Shown piece after piece: positions 33,991 to 41,998 of a DNA stretch of 64,000 bases. Below the pieces are notes generated by a model, which worked only from the letters and a program-made list of their open reading frames with translations, was not told the DNA's origin and did not search any database. The stretch lies in contig JAJPHR010000051.1 of NCBI GenBank assembly GCA_021325145.1, forward strand, positions 62,001-126,000. The letters are read 5' to 3'. This DNA comes from Verrucomicrobiota bacterium. Lineage in GTDB: Bacteria > Verrucomicrobiota > Verrucomicrobiia > Limisphaerales > Pedosphaeraceae. The position numbers and the translations under genes were made by a program. Position 1 is the first letter of the stretch. Each line of letters opens with the position of its first letter.

Positions 33991-36681
33991 ATGACCAGTA
34001 GTGAGATACGACAGTCGTTCCTCGATTTCTTCAAATCGAAGCAGCACACCATTGTGCCGTCCTCGAGTTTGATGCCGGATTCGCCGAACCTGCTTTTTAC
34101 GAACGCGGGCATGAACCAGTTTGTGCCCATTTTCCTCGGCCAGCAAAAATGCCCCTACAATCCGCCCCGCGCCGCCGACACCCAGAAATGCATCCGCGCC
34201 GGCGGCAAGCACAACGACCTCGACGACGTCGGCCTTGACACGTATCACCACACCTTCTTCGAGATGCTCGGGAACTGGAGTTTCGGCGATTATTTCAAGA
34301 AAGAGGCCATCGAGTGGGCCTGGGAATTGGTGACCGAAGTCTGGAAATTCCCGAAAAACCGAATATACGCCACGGTTTACAATCCGGACAAGTCAAAGGG
34401 CGACCCGAGCGAGTTCGATCAGGAGGCATACGATTTCTGGGCCGCCAAGTTTTCCGCCGCCGGACTCGATCCAAAGGTCCACATTGTCTATGGCAACAAA
34501 AAGGACAATTTCTGGATGATGGGCGAAACCGGCCCGTGCGGTCCCTGCTCCGAACTCCACGTGGACCTGACCCCGCAAGGCGACACCCGCGGCGCCCTCG
34601 TGAACAAAGGCAGCGCCGAGTGCATTGAGATTTGGAATTTGGTGTTCATCCAGTACAACGCAAACCCCGACGGCACATTTTCCCCGCTGCCCGCGCGGCA
34701 CGTCGATACCGGCATGGGCTTCGAACGTGTCACCGGCATCATTCAAAACACCAAGGGTTTCACAGATTTCAACCGGACCATTTCGAATTACGAAACGGAC
34801 ATCTTCCGGCCGATCTTCGACAAGTTAGAGCAGATGAGCGGCAAGCGGTACGGTTCGACGCTTCCGCGTGCGGGAAGCACCGGTGAGACGGAACAGGAAA
34901 AGATTGATGTGGCCTTCCGAGTCATCGCGGATCATAACCGGACGCTGAGCTTTGGCATCGCCGATGGCATTTTACCCGGGAATACGGATCGAAACTATGT
35001 TCTGCGGCGCATTCTCAGACGCGCAGTTCGCTATGGCCGCACTCTTGGGTTTCACAAACCGTTCTTTTACCAGTTGGTCGATGTCCTGGCCCAAACCATG
35101 GGCGACATATTTCCTGAGCTTCGGAACCGGAAACAAGTCATTCAGGCTACCATTCGTTCAGAGGAGGAAGGCTTCAATAAAACATTGGATCGAGGGATTG
35201 AGTTGTTTCGTGAGGAGACCGAATGCATGGCTCCCGGAGCAAGGTTGAGTGGGGAATCGGCTTTCAAACTTTATGACACGTATGGCTTCCCGATTGATCT
35301 GACAGAGTTGATGGCCCGGGAGCGTGGCTTGACGGTGGATCGAGAGCGCTTTGATCGATTAATGGACGAGAAGAAAAAAGCCGATAGCGAAGGGCATGTC
35401 GGAGAGGTGATAGAGGTTTCCAAAATCAAAAGTGACACGCCCACCCATTTTATCGGCTTCGACCAACTTGAGACTTCAGCGGAGGTCCTGGAGGTCGCAA
35501 GCCTTAAGGGCAAAATGGCCGTGATCCTCAATGTCTCCGCTGCCTATGCCGAAATGGGGGGTCAGGTGGGCGACACGGGCGAACTCGTTGGAGGCGGCGG
35601 GCTTTGGCACATCGTCAATACTCAGAAAAGCGGTAATACCTTCCTTCATTTCCTTGCGGAAAAAGATGCGCCCGCCGTCGGGACCAAGGTTCAACTTTCC
35701 GTGGATGCGCCGCGTCGTGGGGCGATTCAGCGGCATCACACGGTAACGCACCTCATGCATTGGGCTTTGCACGAAGTCGTAAGCCGGGAAGCATCACAGA
35801 AGGGTTCTTTTGTCGGCCCGGAGAAGCTGACATTCGATTTCAACTCAGCCCCGCTGACACCCTCGCAGATCAGCGACGTGGAGAAGTTGGTGAATGAACG
35901 GGTTCTGGAAAATGCAGGCGTGTCGTGGACGGAGGTTCCGTATGCGGACGTGAAGAACCGCAAGGACGTGATGCAGTTTTTCGGGGACAAGTATGGCGAT
36001 CAAGTGCGGGTGGTGCAGATTGGCGGCAGGGCAGGGGAGTTGAACGGGTATTCGATGGAGCTTTGCGGCGGAACGCATACGCGGGCGACAGGCGAAATCG
36101 GTTTGTTCCGCATTGTGGGCGAGTCGGCCGTGGCTGCGGGCGTGCGGCGCATCGAAGCGGTGGCGGGGTTGGAGGCTTATCGCAAGGCGACGGACGAGGT
36201 GCAGCTAATCAAGAGCCTCGCGGGGAAAGTGAATTCGCCGGTGGGCGAGTTGGAGAAGAAGATCGAGTCGCTGCTGGCGCATCAGAAGGAACTCGAGAAG
36301 CAGGTCAAAGCGGCGGAACAGCGCGAAGCCTCGAATGTGGCGAGCAATCTCAAAGCGCACTCAGTGCATTCCAATGGGGTTCCCGCCATTATACAGAATT
36401 TGGGCGCTGCCGATGGAGACTTCCTGCAAGCCGTTGCCGATGCGCTCAAAGGCACCTTCAAAGGCGTGGTCGTGCTCGGCGGCCTGGCCAACGGAGCGGT
36501 GGGTTTGGTAGCCACAGTTTCGCCGGATTTCACCTCGAAGGTCCAAGCCGGCAAAATCATCCAAGCCATCGCACCAATCGTCGGGGGCAAAGGCGGCGGC
36601 AAACCGGACAACGCGCGCGGGGGCGGGAAGGATGCGGCGAAATTGGATGAGGCGCTGGCCAAGGCGAGGACGCTTCTGTAA
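33991..36681 (+). CDS. alaS: Alanyl-tRNA synthetase
   Basis: An 896-residue class II synthetase that charges tRNA-Ala. The N-terminal catalytic block is FFKSKQHTIVPSSSLMPDS and MNQFVPIFLGQQ, with motif 2 region FFEMLGNWSFGDYFKKEAIE. The editing domain zinc site is HHTVTHLMHWAL (HxxxH) and, 70 residues later, CGGTHTRATGEIGLF (CxxxH). The C-Ala/DHHA1 domain ends GKGGGKPDNARGGGKDAAKL, and a coiled coil precedes it. Length and all domains are normal. The start ATG at 33991 is preceded by GGGAGATTC. It has no obvious recX/recA neighbour. Confidence 0.97.
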   Translation: MTSSEIRQSFLDFFKSKQHTIVPSSSLMPDSPNLLFTNAGMNQFVPIFLGQQKCPYNPPRAADTQKCIRAGGKHNDLDDVGLDTYHHTFFEMLGNWSFGDYFKKEAIEWAWELVTEVWKFPKNRIYATVYNPDKSKGDPSEFDQEAYDFWAAKFSAAGLDPKVHIVYGNKKDNFWMMGETGPCGPCSELHVDLTPQGDTRGALVNKGSAECIEIWNLVFIQYNANPDGTFSPLPARHVDTGMGFERVTGIIQNTKGFTDFNRTISNYETDIFRPIFDKLEQMSGKRYGSTLPRAGSTGETEQEKIDVAFRVIADHNRTLSFGIADGILPGNTDRNYVLRRILRRAVRYGRTLGFHKPFFYQLVDVLAQTMGDIFPELRNRKQVIQATIRSEEEGFNKTLDRGIELFREETECMAPGARLSGESAFKLYDTYGFPIDLTELMARERGLTVDRERFDRLMDEKKKADSEGHVGEVIEVSKIKSDTPTHFIGFDQLETSAEVLEVASLKGKMAVILNVSAAYAEMGGQVGDTGELVGGGGLWHIVNTQKSGNTFLHFLAEKDAPAVGTKVQLSVDAPRRGAIQRHHTVTHLMHWALHEVVSREASQKGSFVGPEKLTFDFNSAPLTPSQISDVEKLVNERVLENAGVSWTEVPYADVKNRKDVMQFFGDKYGDQVRVVQIGGRAGELNGYSMELCGGTHTRATGEIGLFRIVGESAVAAGVRRIEAVAGLEAYRKATDEVQLIKSLAGKVNSPVGELEKKIESLLAHQKELEKQVKAAEQREASNVASNLKAHSVHSNGVPAIIQNLGAADGDFLQAVADALKGTFKGVVVLGGLANGAVGLVATVSPDFTSKVQAGKIIQAIAPIVGGKGGGKPDNARGGGKDAAKLDEALAKARTLL

Positions 36682-36683
36682 GG

Positions 36684-36731
36684 ACCAATGACCAATGTCA
36701 AATGACCAAGGAATGTCCGATGTCCAATGGT
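36684..36731. repeat. CCAATG/GTCC-type degenerate repeat, copy 2
   Basis: The stretch GACCAATGACCAATGTC then AAATGACCAAGG then AATGTCCGATGTCCAATGG follows the alaS stop by three bases. The 7-base word NNCCAAT recurs. It shares GACCAAGG and AATGTCC with copy 1 near 10437. Confidence 0.6.
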
Positions 36732-36765
36732 CTGAACCTATCTTCATGGATGGTTCGCGTGGCAG

Positions 36766-36838
36766 GCGGGCGGCGCGCAGCGGAGTGCGCGCCCTACCGG
36801 CACGGCGGTGGAGCGGGCAGTCCCCTGCCGGCCGCCCT
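36766..36838. repeat. Long-hairpin interspersed repeat, copy 2 (short form)
   Basis: A stem/loop with left arm GGCGGCGCGCAGCGGAGTGC continuing GCGCCCTACC, and right arm GGTGGAGCGGGCAGTCCCC continuing TGCCGGCCGCC, separated by GGCACGGC. It matches the hairpin portion of copies at 33760 and 56803 but lacks the GGACCTGCTCACGGGCC leader. It is between alaS and a small gene. Confidence 0.7.
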
Positions 36839-36872
36839 GAAATGATTTATGACTTCCCGAACTTGATTTAGC

Positions 36873-37076
36873 ATGTTGCCGGACGAACAAGCAAGCCCGG
36901 AACAAATCGAAGCGTTGCGACGCCTCACGCCTGAGCAGCGTTGGAGTGCTGCGCATCAGCTTTATTGGACGGTGCGGCGGCACAAGGCCGCGTTCCTTCA
37001 TAGTCTGCATCCGGATTGGTCAGAAAAGCAGGTGGAAGACAAGGTGCGGGAAATCTTTCTTCACGCCCGATCCTGA
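36873..37076 (+). CDS. Small protein, possible antitoxin-like partner of a lost gene
   Basis: A 67-residue helical protein: MLPDEQASPEQIEALRRLTP, then EQRWSAAHQLYWTVRRHKAA and the end HPDWSEKQVEDKVREIFLHA. Proteins with this RWxAAHxLYWTxRRHKAAF pattern recur in verrucomicrobial and planctomycete genomes, often right before a nucleotidyltransferase-like gene (remembered, not searched). Here only a remnant of such a partner follows, overlapping its 3' end region. Function is unknown. The start is the first ATG and lies 35 bases after the repeat. Confidence 0.7.
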   Translation: MLPDEQASPEQIEALRRLTPEQRWSAAHQLYWTVRRHKAAFLHSLHPDWSEKQVEDKVREIFLHARS

Positions 37077-37086
37077 CCTGATCGAA

Positions 37087-37161
37087 ATGTTCGTGCGGCC
37101 TCTTATCGAGCAGCATATTCGGTATTCAACCGCCCCAAAACCCGGGTCGGATGTGGAGTGA
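37087..37161 (+). pseudogene. Truncated N-terminus of a nucleotidyltransferase-like partner gene
   Basis: In the frame beginning DPDLIEMFVRPLIEQHIRY (ATG at 37087 within it) the first 13 residues after the start look like the opening of verrucomicrobial nucleotidyltransferase proteins (MF[VI]RPLN...RYMVTG). After HIRY the frame changes to unrelated STAPKPGSDVE and stops at 37161. The usual catalytic GSxxxxxx block is missing, so this is a remnant. The assignment rests on recalled patterns and short length, so confidence is modest. Confidence 0.4.
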
Positions 37162-37306
37162 AGCCGGGAAAAACGGGGTTGGACAACTTTAGCCGGGGTT
37201 CGACGGGTAAAAATCATGGGCACCCGTAGCCGACCGGGTTTGAATATGGTTGCCTCAGCAGAAGTCTTCCATAGACTGTAAATGTGATGCACCCGGTTTT
37301 CAGCCA

Positions 37307-38059
37307 ATGACCGCCATCGTGGACATCAAAGACTTGCGCGTGGAATATCGAAAAGGCGCGCTGGGACAAGGCCCAAAGGTCGCCGTAGATGGCCTGAATC
37401 TCCGTGTTCATCAAGGCGAGGTGTTCGGTTTTCTGGGGCCGAACGGCGCGGGCAAGACCACCACCATGAACGTGCTGTTGGGCTTTGTGAATGCCACCAG
37501 CGGGACGGCCTGCCTGTTCGGCGTGAACGTGAACGAGCCCATCGCCCGCCAGCGCATCGGCTATCTGCCGGAGTTGACCTATTACTACAAGTTCCTGACG
37601 GCGGAGGAGTTGCTGCGATTTTACGCCAGGGTGTTTGGGATTCCGCGCGCGGAAACCGATAAACGCATCGATGAACTGCTCAAGCTGGTGGAGTTGCAGG
37701 ACGCGCGCAAGCGGCCAATCAAAAGCTATTCCAAGGGCATGCAACAGCGCGTCGGCCTGGCGCAGGCCTTGATCAACGATCCGGATTTATTGATTCTCGA
37801 CGAGCCGACAAGCGGCCTGGATCCGATTGGCCGGATGAAGGTGCGCGAAATCATTCAACGGCTGAAAAACAAGGGTAAGACGGTGTTCTTTTCGTCGCAT
37901 GAACTGGGCGAGGTGGAAACGGTTTGTGATCGGGTGGCGATTTTGCATCAGGGAAAGCTGGTGGTGGAGGGGCGGGTGGATGAGCTGGTGGCGAAGTATC
38001 AGACGAATCTGGAGCAGGTTTTTCTCAAGGTGGTCGGGTATCAGCCCGCGCAGGTATGA
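37307..38059 (+). CDS. ABC transporter ATP-binding protein
   Basis: A 250-residue ABC ATPase. Walker A is FLGPNGAGKTTTMNVL, the Q-loop region IGYLPELTYYY, signature YSKGMQQRVGLAQAL, Walker B LLILDEPTSGLD, and the H-loop is FSSHELGEVE. These fit the branch that drives ABC-2 type exporters. The start at 37307 (MTAIVDIKDLRVEYRKG) is chosen because 19 extra upstream codons from 37250 lack family similarity. The stop overlaps the permease start by four bases (ATGA), so the subunits are coupled. Substrate is not known. Neighbour and protein set suggest a multidrug, lipid or polysaccharide exporter. Confidence 0.95.
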   Translation: MTAIVDIKDLRVEYRKGALGQGPKVAVDGLNLRVHQGEVFGFLGPNGAGKTTTMNVLLGFVNATSGTACLFGVNVNEPIARQRIGYLPELTYYYKFLTAEELLRFYARVFGIPRAETDKRIDELLKLVELQDARKRPIKSYSKGMQQRVGLAQALINDPDLLILDEPTSGLDPIGRMKVREIIQRLKNKGKTVFFSSHELGEVETVCDRVAILHQGKLVVEGRVDELVAKYQTNLEQVFLKVVGYQPAQV

Positions 38060-38838
38060 ATACCGTTCTCGCTTTATCCCAAGTCGTCATCAAGGAGCTA
38101 TATCGCCGCAAGGATTTCTATGTGTTGTTCGTGCTCACGGCCTTGATCACGCTGGTGATGGGGTCGGCTAATTTCTTTAACGACGACAAGATTGTGCGAT
38201 ACCTGAAGGAACTTTGCCTGCTCTTGATCTGGATTTCGGCGTTGTTCATCGCGGTGGGCGCCAGCGCGCGACAAATCCCGGCGGAACGGGAGAACCGGAC
38301 GATCTTTCCGCTCCTCGCCAAACCGGTGACGCGCGGGCAGGTGGTTGCGGGTAAGTTTTTGGGTTGCTGGCTGGCTTGCGGAATCGCGTTGCTGATGTTT
38401 TATGGATTTCTGGGAGCGGTAAGCATATCGCGCGAACACGAATGGCTCGTGTTGAACTATTTTCAAGCGCTCTGGCTGCAATGGATTTTTCTCGCGATCG
38501 TCATCGCGCTGGTGCTGTGGGGATCAATCGTTTTTACCGCGCCTTCCTCGAATGCGACGATTTGTGTGGTGCTCGTGATCGGCATCTGGGGCCTTGGACG
38601 CTACCTGAATCACGTTGCCTTGCAAGAGCGCGAACCGCTTCGGTCGGTTATTTACACCATCTATTTTCTAATTCCACATCTCGAATGGTTTGACGTGCGG
38701 GACAAAGTGATGATCCACGGTCGCGGCCTCGTGCCGTGGGTGGATTGTTTCCTGGCGACGTTGTACGGGGCCGCCTACACGCTTCTGTTTTTGTTTGCAA
38801 CCTGGCTTGGCTTCCGGCGAAAGGCGTTGAACACGTGA
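38056..38838 (+). CDS. ABC-2 type transporter permease
   Basis: A 260-residue permease with six membrane helices (FYVLFVLTALITLVMGSANF, LCLLLIWISALFIAVGASA, FLGCWLACGIALLMFYGFLG, WIFLAIVIALVLWGSIVFTA, ATICVVLVIGIWGLGRYLN, AAYTLLFLFATWLGFRRKAL). The cytoplasmic ARQIPAERENRTIFPLLAKPV, shortened here to RQIPAERENRTIFPLL, is the usual coupling helix region of ABC-2 permeases. It is start-coupled to the ATPase gene and its stop overlaps the next gene (GTGA). One permease gene probably forms a homodimer. Confidence 0.92.
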   Translation: MNTVLALSQVVIKELYRRKDFYVLFVLTALITLVMGSANFFNDDKIVRYLKELCLLLIWISALFIAVGASARQIPAERENRTIFPLLAKPVTRGQVVAGKFLGCWLACGIALLMFYGFLGAVSISREHEWLVLNYFQALWLQWIFLAIVIALVLWGSIVFTAPSSNATICVVLVIGIWGLGRYLNHVALQEREPLRSVIYTIYFLIPHLEWFDVRDKVMIHGRGLVPWVDCFLATLYGAAYTLLFLFATWLGFRRKALNT

Positions 38839-39737
38839 AGAGGACTTCGCCATTTTACGCGCTCGCTTTGTTGATGGCCGTGTGCTTCACACTGGGAACG
38901 TGTTTGCAGCTTCGGGTGGAAAAGTGGAATACCCGGGCTCAATCAGACAGCCTGCTTGCCATTCTCCTGGGCGACGGCCAGCGCATGTTCGCCAATCATT
39001 TCTTTACCAAAGCGGACGTTTATTTTCACAGCGGCTATTATCCTTCCTGGATGGACCAGGGCATGGCGACACCCGATCCCGGGCACATGACCGAGGAACA
39101 TCACGACGAACATGAAGAGGCCGAACACGAGAAGGCGATGGACTTCCTGGGGGCGCCCAAGGATTGGATCGACCGTTTCGGGCGGAATTTCTTTCCGTCC
39201 ACGCACGCGCACCTCGATAAGCCGGGCGAGTCGCGGGAAATCCTGCCCTGGCTGCGGCTCTCGGCGGACATGGACCCGCAACGGATACAAACCTACACCG
39301 TGGGGGCGTTCTGGCTGCGGCGCGAGTTGGGCAAGGTGGATGAAGCCGAGCAATTTCTGCGCGAAGGGTTGAAGGCCAACCCGGATAGTTGCGAAATTCT
39401 CCTGGAATTGGGACGGCTGTACGACGAAAACCGGCACAATCCCGTCCACGCGGGCAATTTGATGCAACTCGCGTTGCGTCGCTGGGATGAGCAGGAGCAG
39501 GCGCAAAAGAAACCGGACGAGGGGATACGGCTTCAGGTGCTCATCTTTCTGTCGCATGTTGAAGAGGAGCAGGGGAACTTCCGGCAGGCGCTGCATTACC
39601 GGGAGCTTGAACTCAGCCTTTCGCCACCGCAGCCGGAAATTGTGAAGCAGCAGATCGAGGAGTTGAGAGCGAAATTGGGTGAGGAGAAGCGGGCGGAGCA
39701 AACACCAGGCTCCAAAAGCCAAACACTGGAAAAATAG
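38835..39737 (+). CDS. Membrane-anchored TPR-like protein of the ABC operon, His/Glu-rich
   Basis: A 300-residue protein. The GTG at 38835 overlaps the permease stop (GTGA) and gives VKRTSPFYALALLMAVCFTL, a membrane anchor or uncleaved signal. An acidic, His-rich segment HMTEEHHDEHEEAEHEKAMD follows near residue 79, possibly metal binding. Residues about 140-275 form two to three TPR-type helix pairs (VGAFWLRRELGKVDEAEQFL and CEILLELGRLYDENRHNPVH). It must work with the exporter, perhaps at its periplasmic side. The last 13 residues (QTPGSKSQTLEK) are encoded by an interspersed repeat, so the original C-terminus may have been different. Confidence 0.8.
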   Translation: MKRTSPFYALALLMAVCFTLGTCLQLRVEKWNTRAQSDSLLAILLGDGQRMFANHFFTKADVYFHSGYYPSWMDQGMATPDPGHMTEEHHDEHEEAEHEKAMDFLGAPKDWIDRFGRNFFPSTHAHLDKPGESREILPWLRLSADMDPQRIQTYTVGAFWLRRELGKVDEAEQFLREGLKANPDSCEILLELGRLYDENRHNPVHAGNLMQLALRRWDEQEQAQKKPDEGIRLQVLIFLSHVEEEQGNFRQALHYRELELSLSPPQPEIVKQQIEELRAKLGEEKRAEQTPGSKSQTLEK

Positions 39738-39768
39738 CGCGGGAAAATGTCGAAGGCCAGATGCCAAA
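39700..39768. repeat. CTTGGNG heptad repeat (minus orientation) overlapping a CDS end
   Basis: Minus-strand reading gives ATTTTTCCAGTGTTTGGC, then TTTTGGAGCCTGGTGTTTG, matching the heptad family core. The plus strand encodes the C-terminal QTPGSKSQTLEK and stop of the TPR gene. The repeat runs on to about 39768 (CTTTGGCATCTGGCCTTCGA on the minus strand). Confidence 0.6.
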
Positions 39769-39882
39769 GGACTCTCGTCCGCTCACCAGCCCGGCGCTTG
39801 AACTTCCAGTGTAGCCATTTTTGCCGAGGAAGTCCGCTGGTTGGAAAGTTGCGCACCCGAAGGGCGGCCTTGGAAGGAACGG

Positions 39883-40578
39883 TTACTTACGACGCAGCCA
39901 CAAACGCCTGGCACCCAGAAGACCAACGGCCAACGCCATGACAGCCCCTGGGGCAGGCTCCGGGACGGGCACGGGACCCACACTGGGATCAATCCAGCCA
40001 CTATCATCTGAGCAACCAATTCCTTGGACGTGCCCAGCCGCATCAAAGGGGCCGTGGCCGCCTGCGGGCGTACTCAGGTATTGAAAGTCAGCGGATGTAA
40101 GTCCAGGAATACCTGAAATCAGGTAGGTGACGGAATCTCCGGCCCCGAACCGGCCGGAGTTCGCGGTGGCGAAATTGAAAAGGATGTCATACTTCCCATC
40201 CCCGTCGGCTTTGAACGCGTCTTCGCCGGTCTGAATTGTCGGAGCAGTCACGCCACTGGTTCCGTTCTGAAAGGTAAACGTCAGATTCTGGATTTTGGCA
40301 GTATCAGCCGGATTGATGTTCAGATACAGCGAGCCCAGAAATTCGTTGGCACTTAATCCCCCGTTGTCCACAGTCAAAAGAACGCCATTAGCTGTGTCCT
40401 TAAAGGCCGCATCCACCCAAGGCGAATGCCCGGCTGGAGCGGCTCCTGAGAAGACATTGTCAAACCGATATACGAAGCCTGTGGCAAGCGCGTTTGCTGA
40501 CCAGAATCCCAAGCCTAAAGCGACTACTCCGGCCGCCCTTAGCTTCCCCGACCAGATGGCTTTTCTCGCTTTTATCAT
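39883..40578 (-). CDS. PEP-CTERM sorted exported protein, copy 1
   Basis: A 231-residue exported protein. Signal peptide: LRAAGVVALGLGFWSANALA. The C-terminus VPVPEPAPGAVMALAVGLLG with ARRLWLRRK is a PEP-CTERM tripartite signal: PEP motif, membrane helix, basic tail. The exosortase at 60.5 kb is the likely processing enzyme. The mature domain (ATGFVYRFDNVFSGAAPAG, LTFTFQNGTSGVTAPTIQTG, YLISGIPGLTSADFQYLS) is a beta-rich extracellular fold of unknown role, found in other PEP-CTERM proteins. Cell-surface or matrix localisation is expected. It is divergent from the second PEP-CTERM gene. Confidence 0.92.
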   Translation of the reverse strand: MIKARKAIWSGKLRAAGVVALGLGFWSANALATGFVYRFDNVFSGAAPAGHSPWVDAAFKDTANGVLLTVDNGGLSANEFLGSLYLNINPADTAKIQNLTFTFQNGTSGVTAPTIQTGEDAFKADGDGKYDILFNFATANSGRFGAGDSVTYLISGIPGLTSADFQYLSTPAGGHGPFDAAGHVQGIGCSDDSGWIDPSVGPVPVPEPAPGAVMALAVGLLGARRLWLRRK

Positions 40579-40918
40579 GTCTGGCCCTTTTGATTTATAT
40601 AACCAACCGACTCACCACACCCGCCTACCCCGTTGTAAGCCGCTGATAGTCAATGGCAAAACGAAACAAACAGTACCGGGGCTCGTGAAACTGCTTGATA
40701 TGATGCCGACAATTGGATCGAAATGTCAAGAATCATTGTTGAAAAAGCACGATTCCTAGCGGCGGGATTGGCCCCAGAATCTCAATCAGAAATCCTGGAA
40801 CAAACAAGTCGCTTCGCGTCTCCCAAGTAGAATCGGCGCGTCCTGAAACTCAGGACGCAAAAAAAGTAAGAAAAATGCTTGACAGCCTCTGTCGTAGTCT
40901 ATAAAACACTATATCGCT
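40579..40918. other. Gap between divergent PEP-CTERM genes
   Basis: About 340 bases without a supported gene. The right end holds the promoter-like sites listed below for the plus-strand PEP-CTERM gene. The left part contains no motif I can assign; a sigma-54 site of the kind used by some PEP-CTERM systems was looked for and not seen. Confidence 0.5.
40879..40905 (+). promoter_or_regulatory. Candidate sigma-70 promoter, near-leaderless start
   Basis: TTGACA (40879-40884), a 15-base spacer, then TATAAA (40900-40905). The coding ATG is at 40919, so the transcript start would be about seven bases before it and no Shine-Dalgarno is present. Spacing is shorter than the ideal 17 bases; using ATAAAA or TAAAAC as the -10 gives 16 or 17. 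Confidence 0.55.
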
Positions 40919-41632
40919 ATGCCACACTTCTTTACTTTCCATCCAATCAACGCGGGGTTGCGTCACATCGCAAGGGTTTGCGGCGTCTGTGCGGCAGCTC
41001 TTTTGTTTTGCTTCGCTTTTTCGTTTCAGGCGAGGGCACTCGTTTTTAATTTTGCCAACCTGCCCGGAACAGAAATCAGCTTCAGCGGAGGAGGATTCAC
41101 CTTCACCAGCACCAGTGGATATCAATTTGATATTACAAGCGTGAGTGGAGGGGCTGGTGATTCGGTCGGTCTGAACGGTTACATCTCTACGGGTGCACCT
41201 CTCTTTGTGGGAGGCCCATTCACGATTGGACCGATTACAACGATCGGCATGGAGCAGACGGCTCCGGTGTCGGGGGCAGGAACCCTGCACATTACGGATC
41301 AGCAGTCAATTGACCTCACGGGTGCGATTCAATGGAATAATATCACGACATTTGGACCGGCTGGAATTCTTGATTTGACCGGCACAGTGAATCTCACGGC
41401 TCTTCATTATACAGGTGCAAACAGCGATTTGGCGGCGCTGGCAGCGGCGGGTGGGGCATCCGATGTTGTGACCTTTGAATTCGTGCCTGCGCTGACATTG
41501 ACGCAACTCGCCAGCACTGGCGGGGCATCGTCTTATTCCGGCGTTCTTGCCCCAGTTCCCGAGCCGGGCACTTTACCGATTCTGGGTATTGGCTTGGCGG
41601 GTTTGCTGGCACTCCGTCGCCGCAAGAAGTAG
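40919..41632 (+). CDS. PEP-CTERM sorted exported protein, copy 2
   Basis: A 237-residue exported protein with signal peptide (VCGVCAAALLFCFAFSFQARA). The end VPEPGTLPILGIGLAGLLAL with RRRKK is the PEP-CTERM signal. The mature domain is beta-rich (FTFTSTSGYQFDITSVSGG, ITTIGMEQTAPVSGAGTLHI, VNLTALHYTGANSDLAALAA) and lacks catalytic residues, so a structural or matrix role is most likely. It is not similar to the neighbouring PEP-CTERM protein beyond the sorting signal. Processing by the exosortase at 60.5 kb is inferred. Confidence 0.92.
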   Translation: MPHFFTFHPINAGLRHIARVCGVCAAALLFCFAFSFQARALVFNFANLPGTEISFSGGGFTFTSTSGYQFDITSVSGGAGDSVGLNGYISTGAPLFVGGPFTIGPITTIGMEQTAPVSGAGTLHITDQQSIDLTGAIQWNNITTFGPAGILDLTGTVNLTALHYTGANSDLAALAAAGGASDVVTFEFVPALTLTQLASTGGASSYSGVLAPVPEPGTLPILGIGLAGLLALRRRKK

Positions 41633-41998
41633 CTGCGCTGGCGGTCAGTCCCGCAGCGAGGAAGGAATCAAGTCTTTCCAACTATCACTTAAACGGGAGC
41701 GGAAAATATCCAAACTGTGATGCATCCTGTTTTTGCCAGCGCGATTTTGCAGCAATAATGGCCTTTTAGCGGTTTCAACCACCGATCAGGCGATAGAAGA
41801 GGCCTTGTTGGAAATGGGATTCGTTACGAAAAGATTGCCGGAGACAGGACAGACATGGTCAGAACATTGCTCCAACCAATTGAACCCGAAAGACTTGGCA
41901 AGGACTCGAGATGGCAGTTTGTGGCTCAAGCCGGCCAGGAAATAACGACATTTGTGTTATAACGGGTTATTTGAAGCGGAACCCCAAGGCGCAGTCTA
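41633..41998. other. Gap after the PEP-CTERM gene
   Basis: About 360 bases. A 70-codon frame at 41733-41945 is open but has no recognisable features, codon bias or ribosome site, and is not called. No terminator hairpin is obvious. Confidence 0.45.

Noticed and set aside
41733-41945. 70-codon frame after the second PEP-CTERM gene
   Set aside because: No ribosome site, no recognisable motif and no neighbour logic; kept as a gap.
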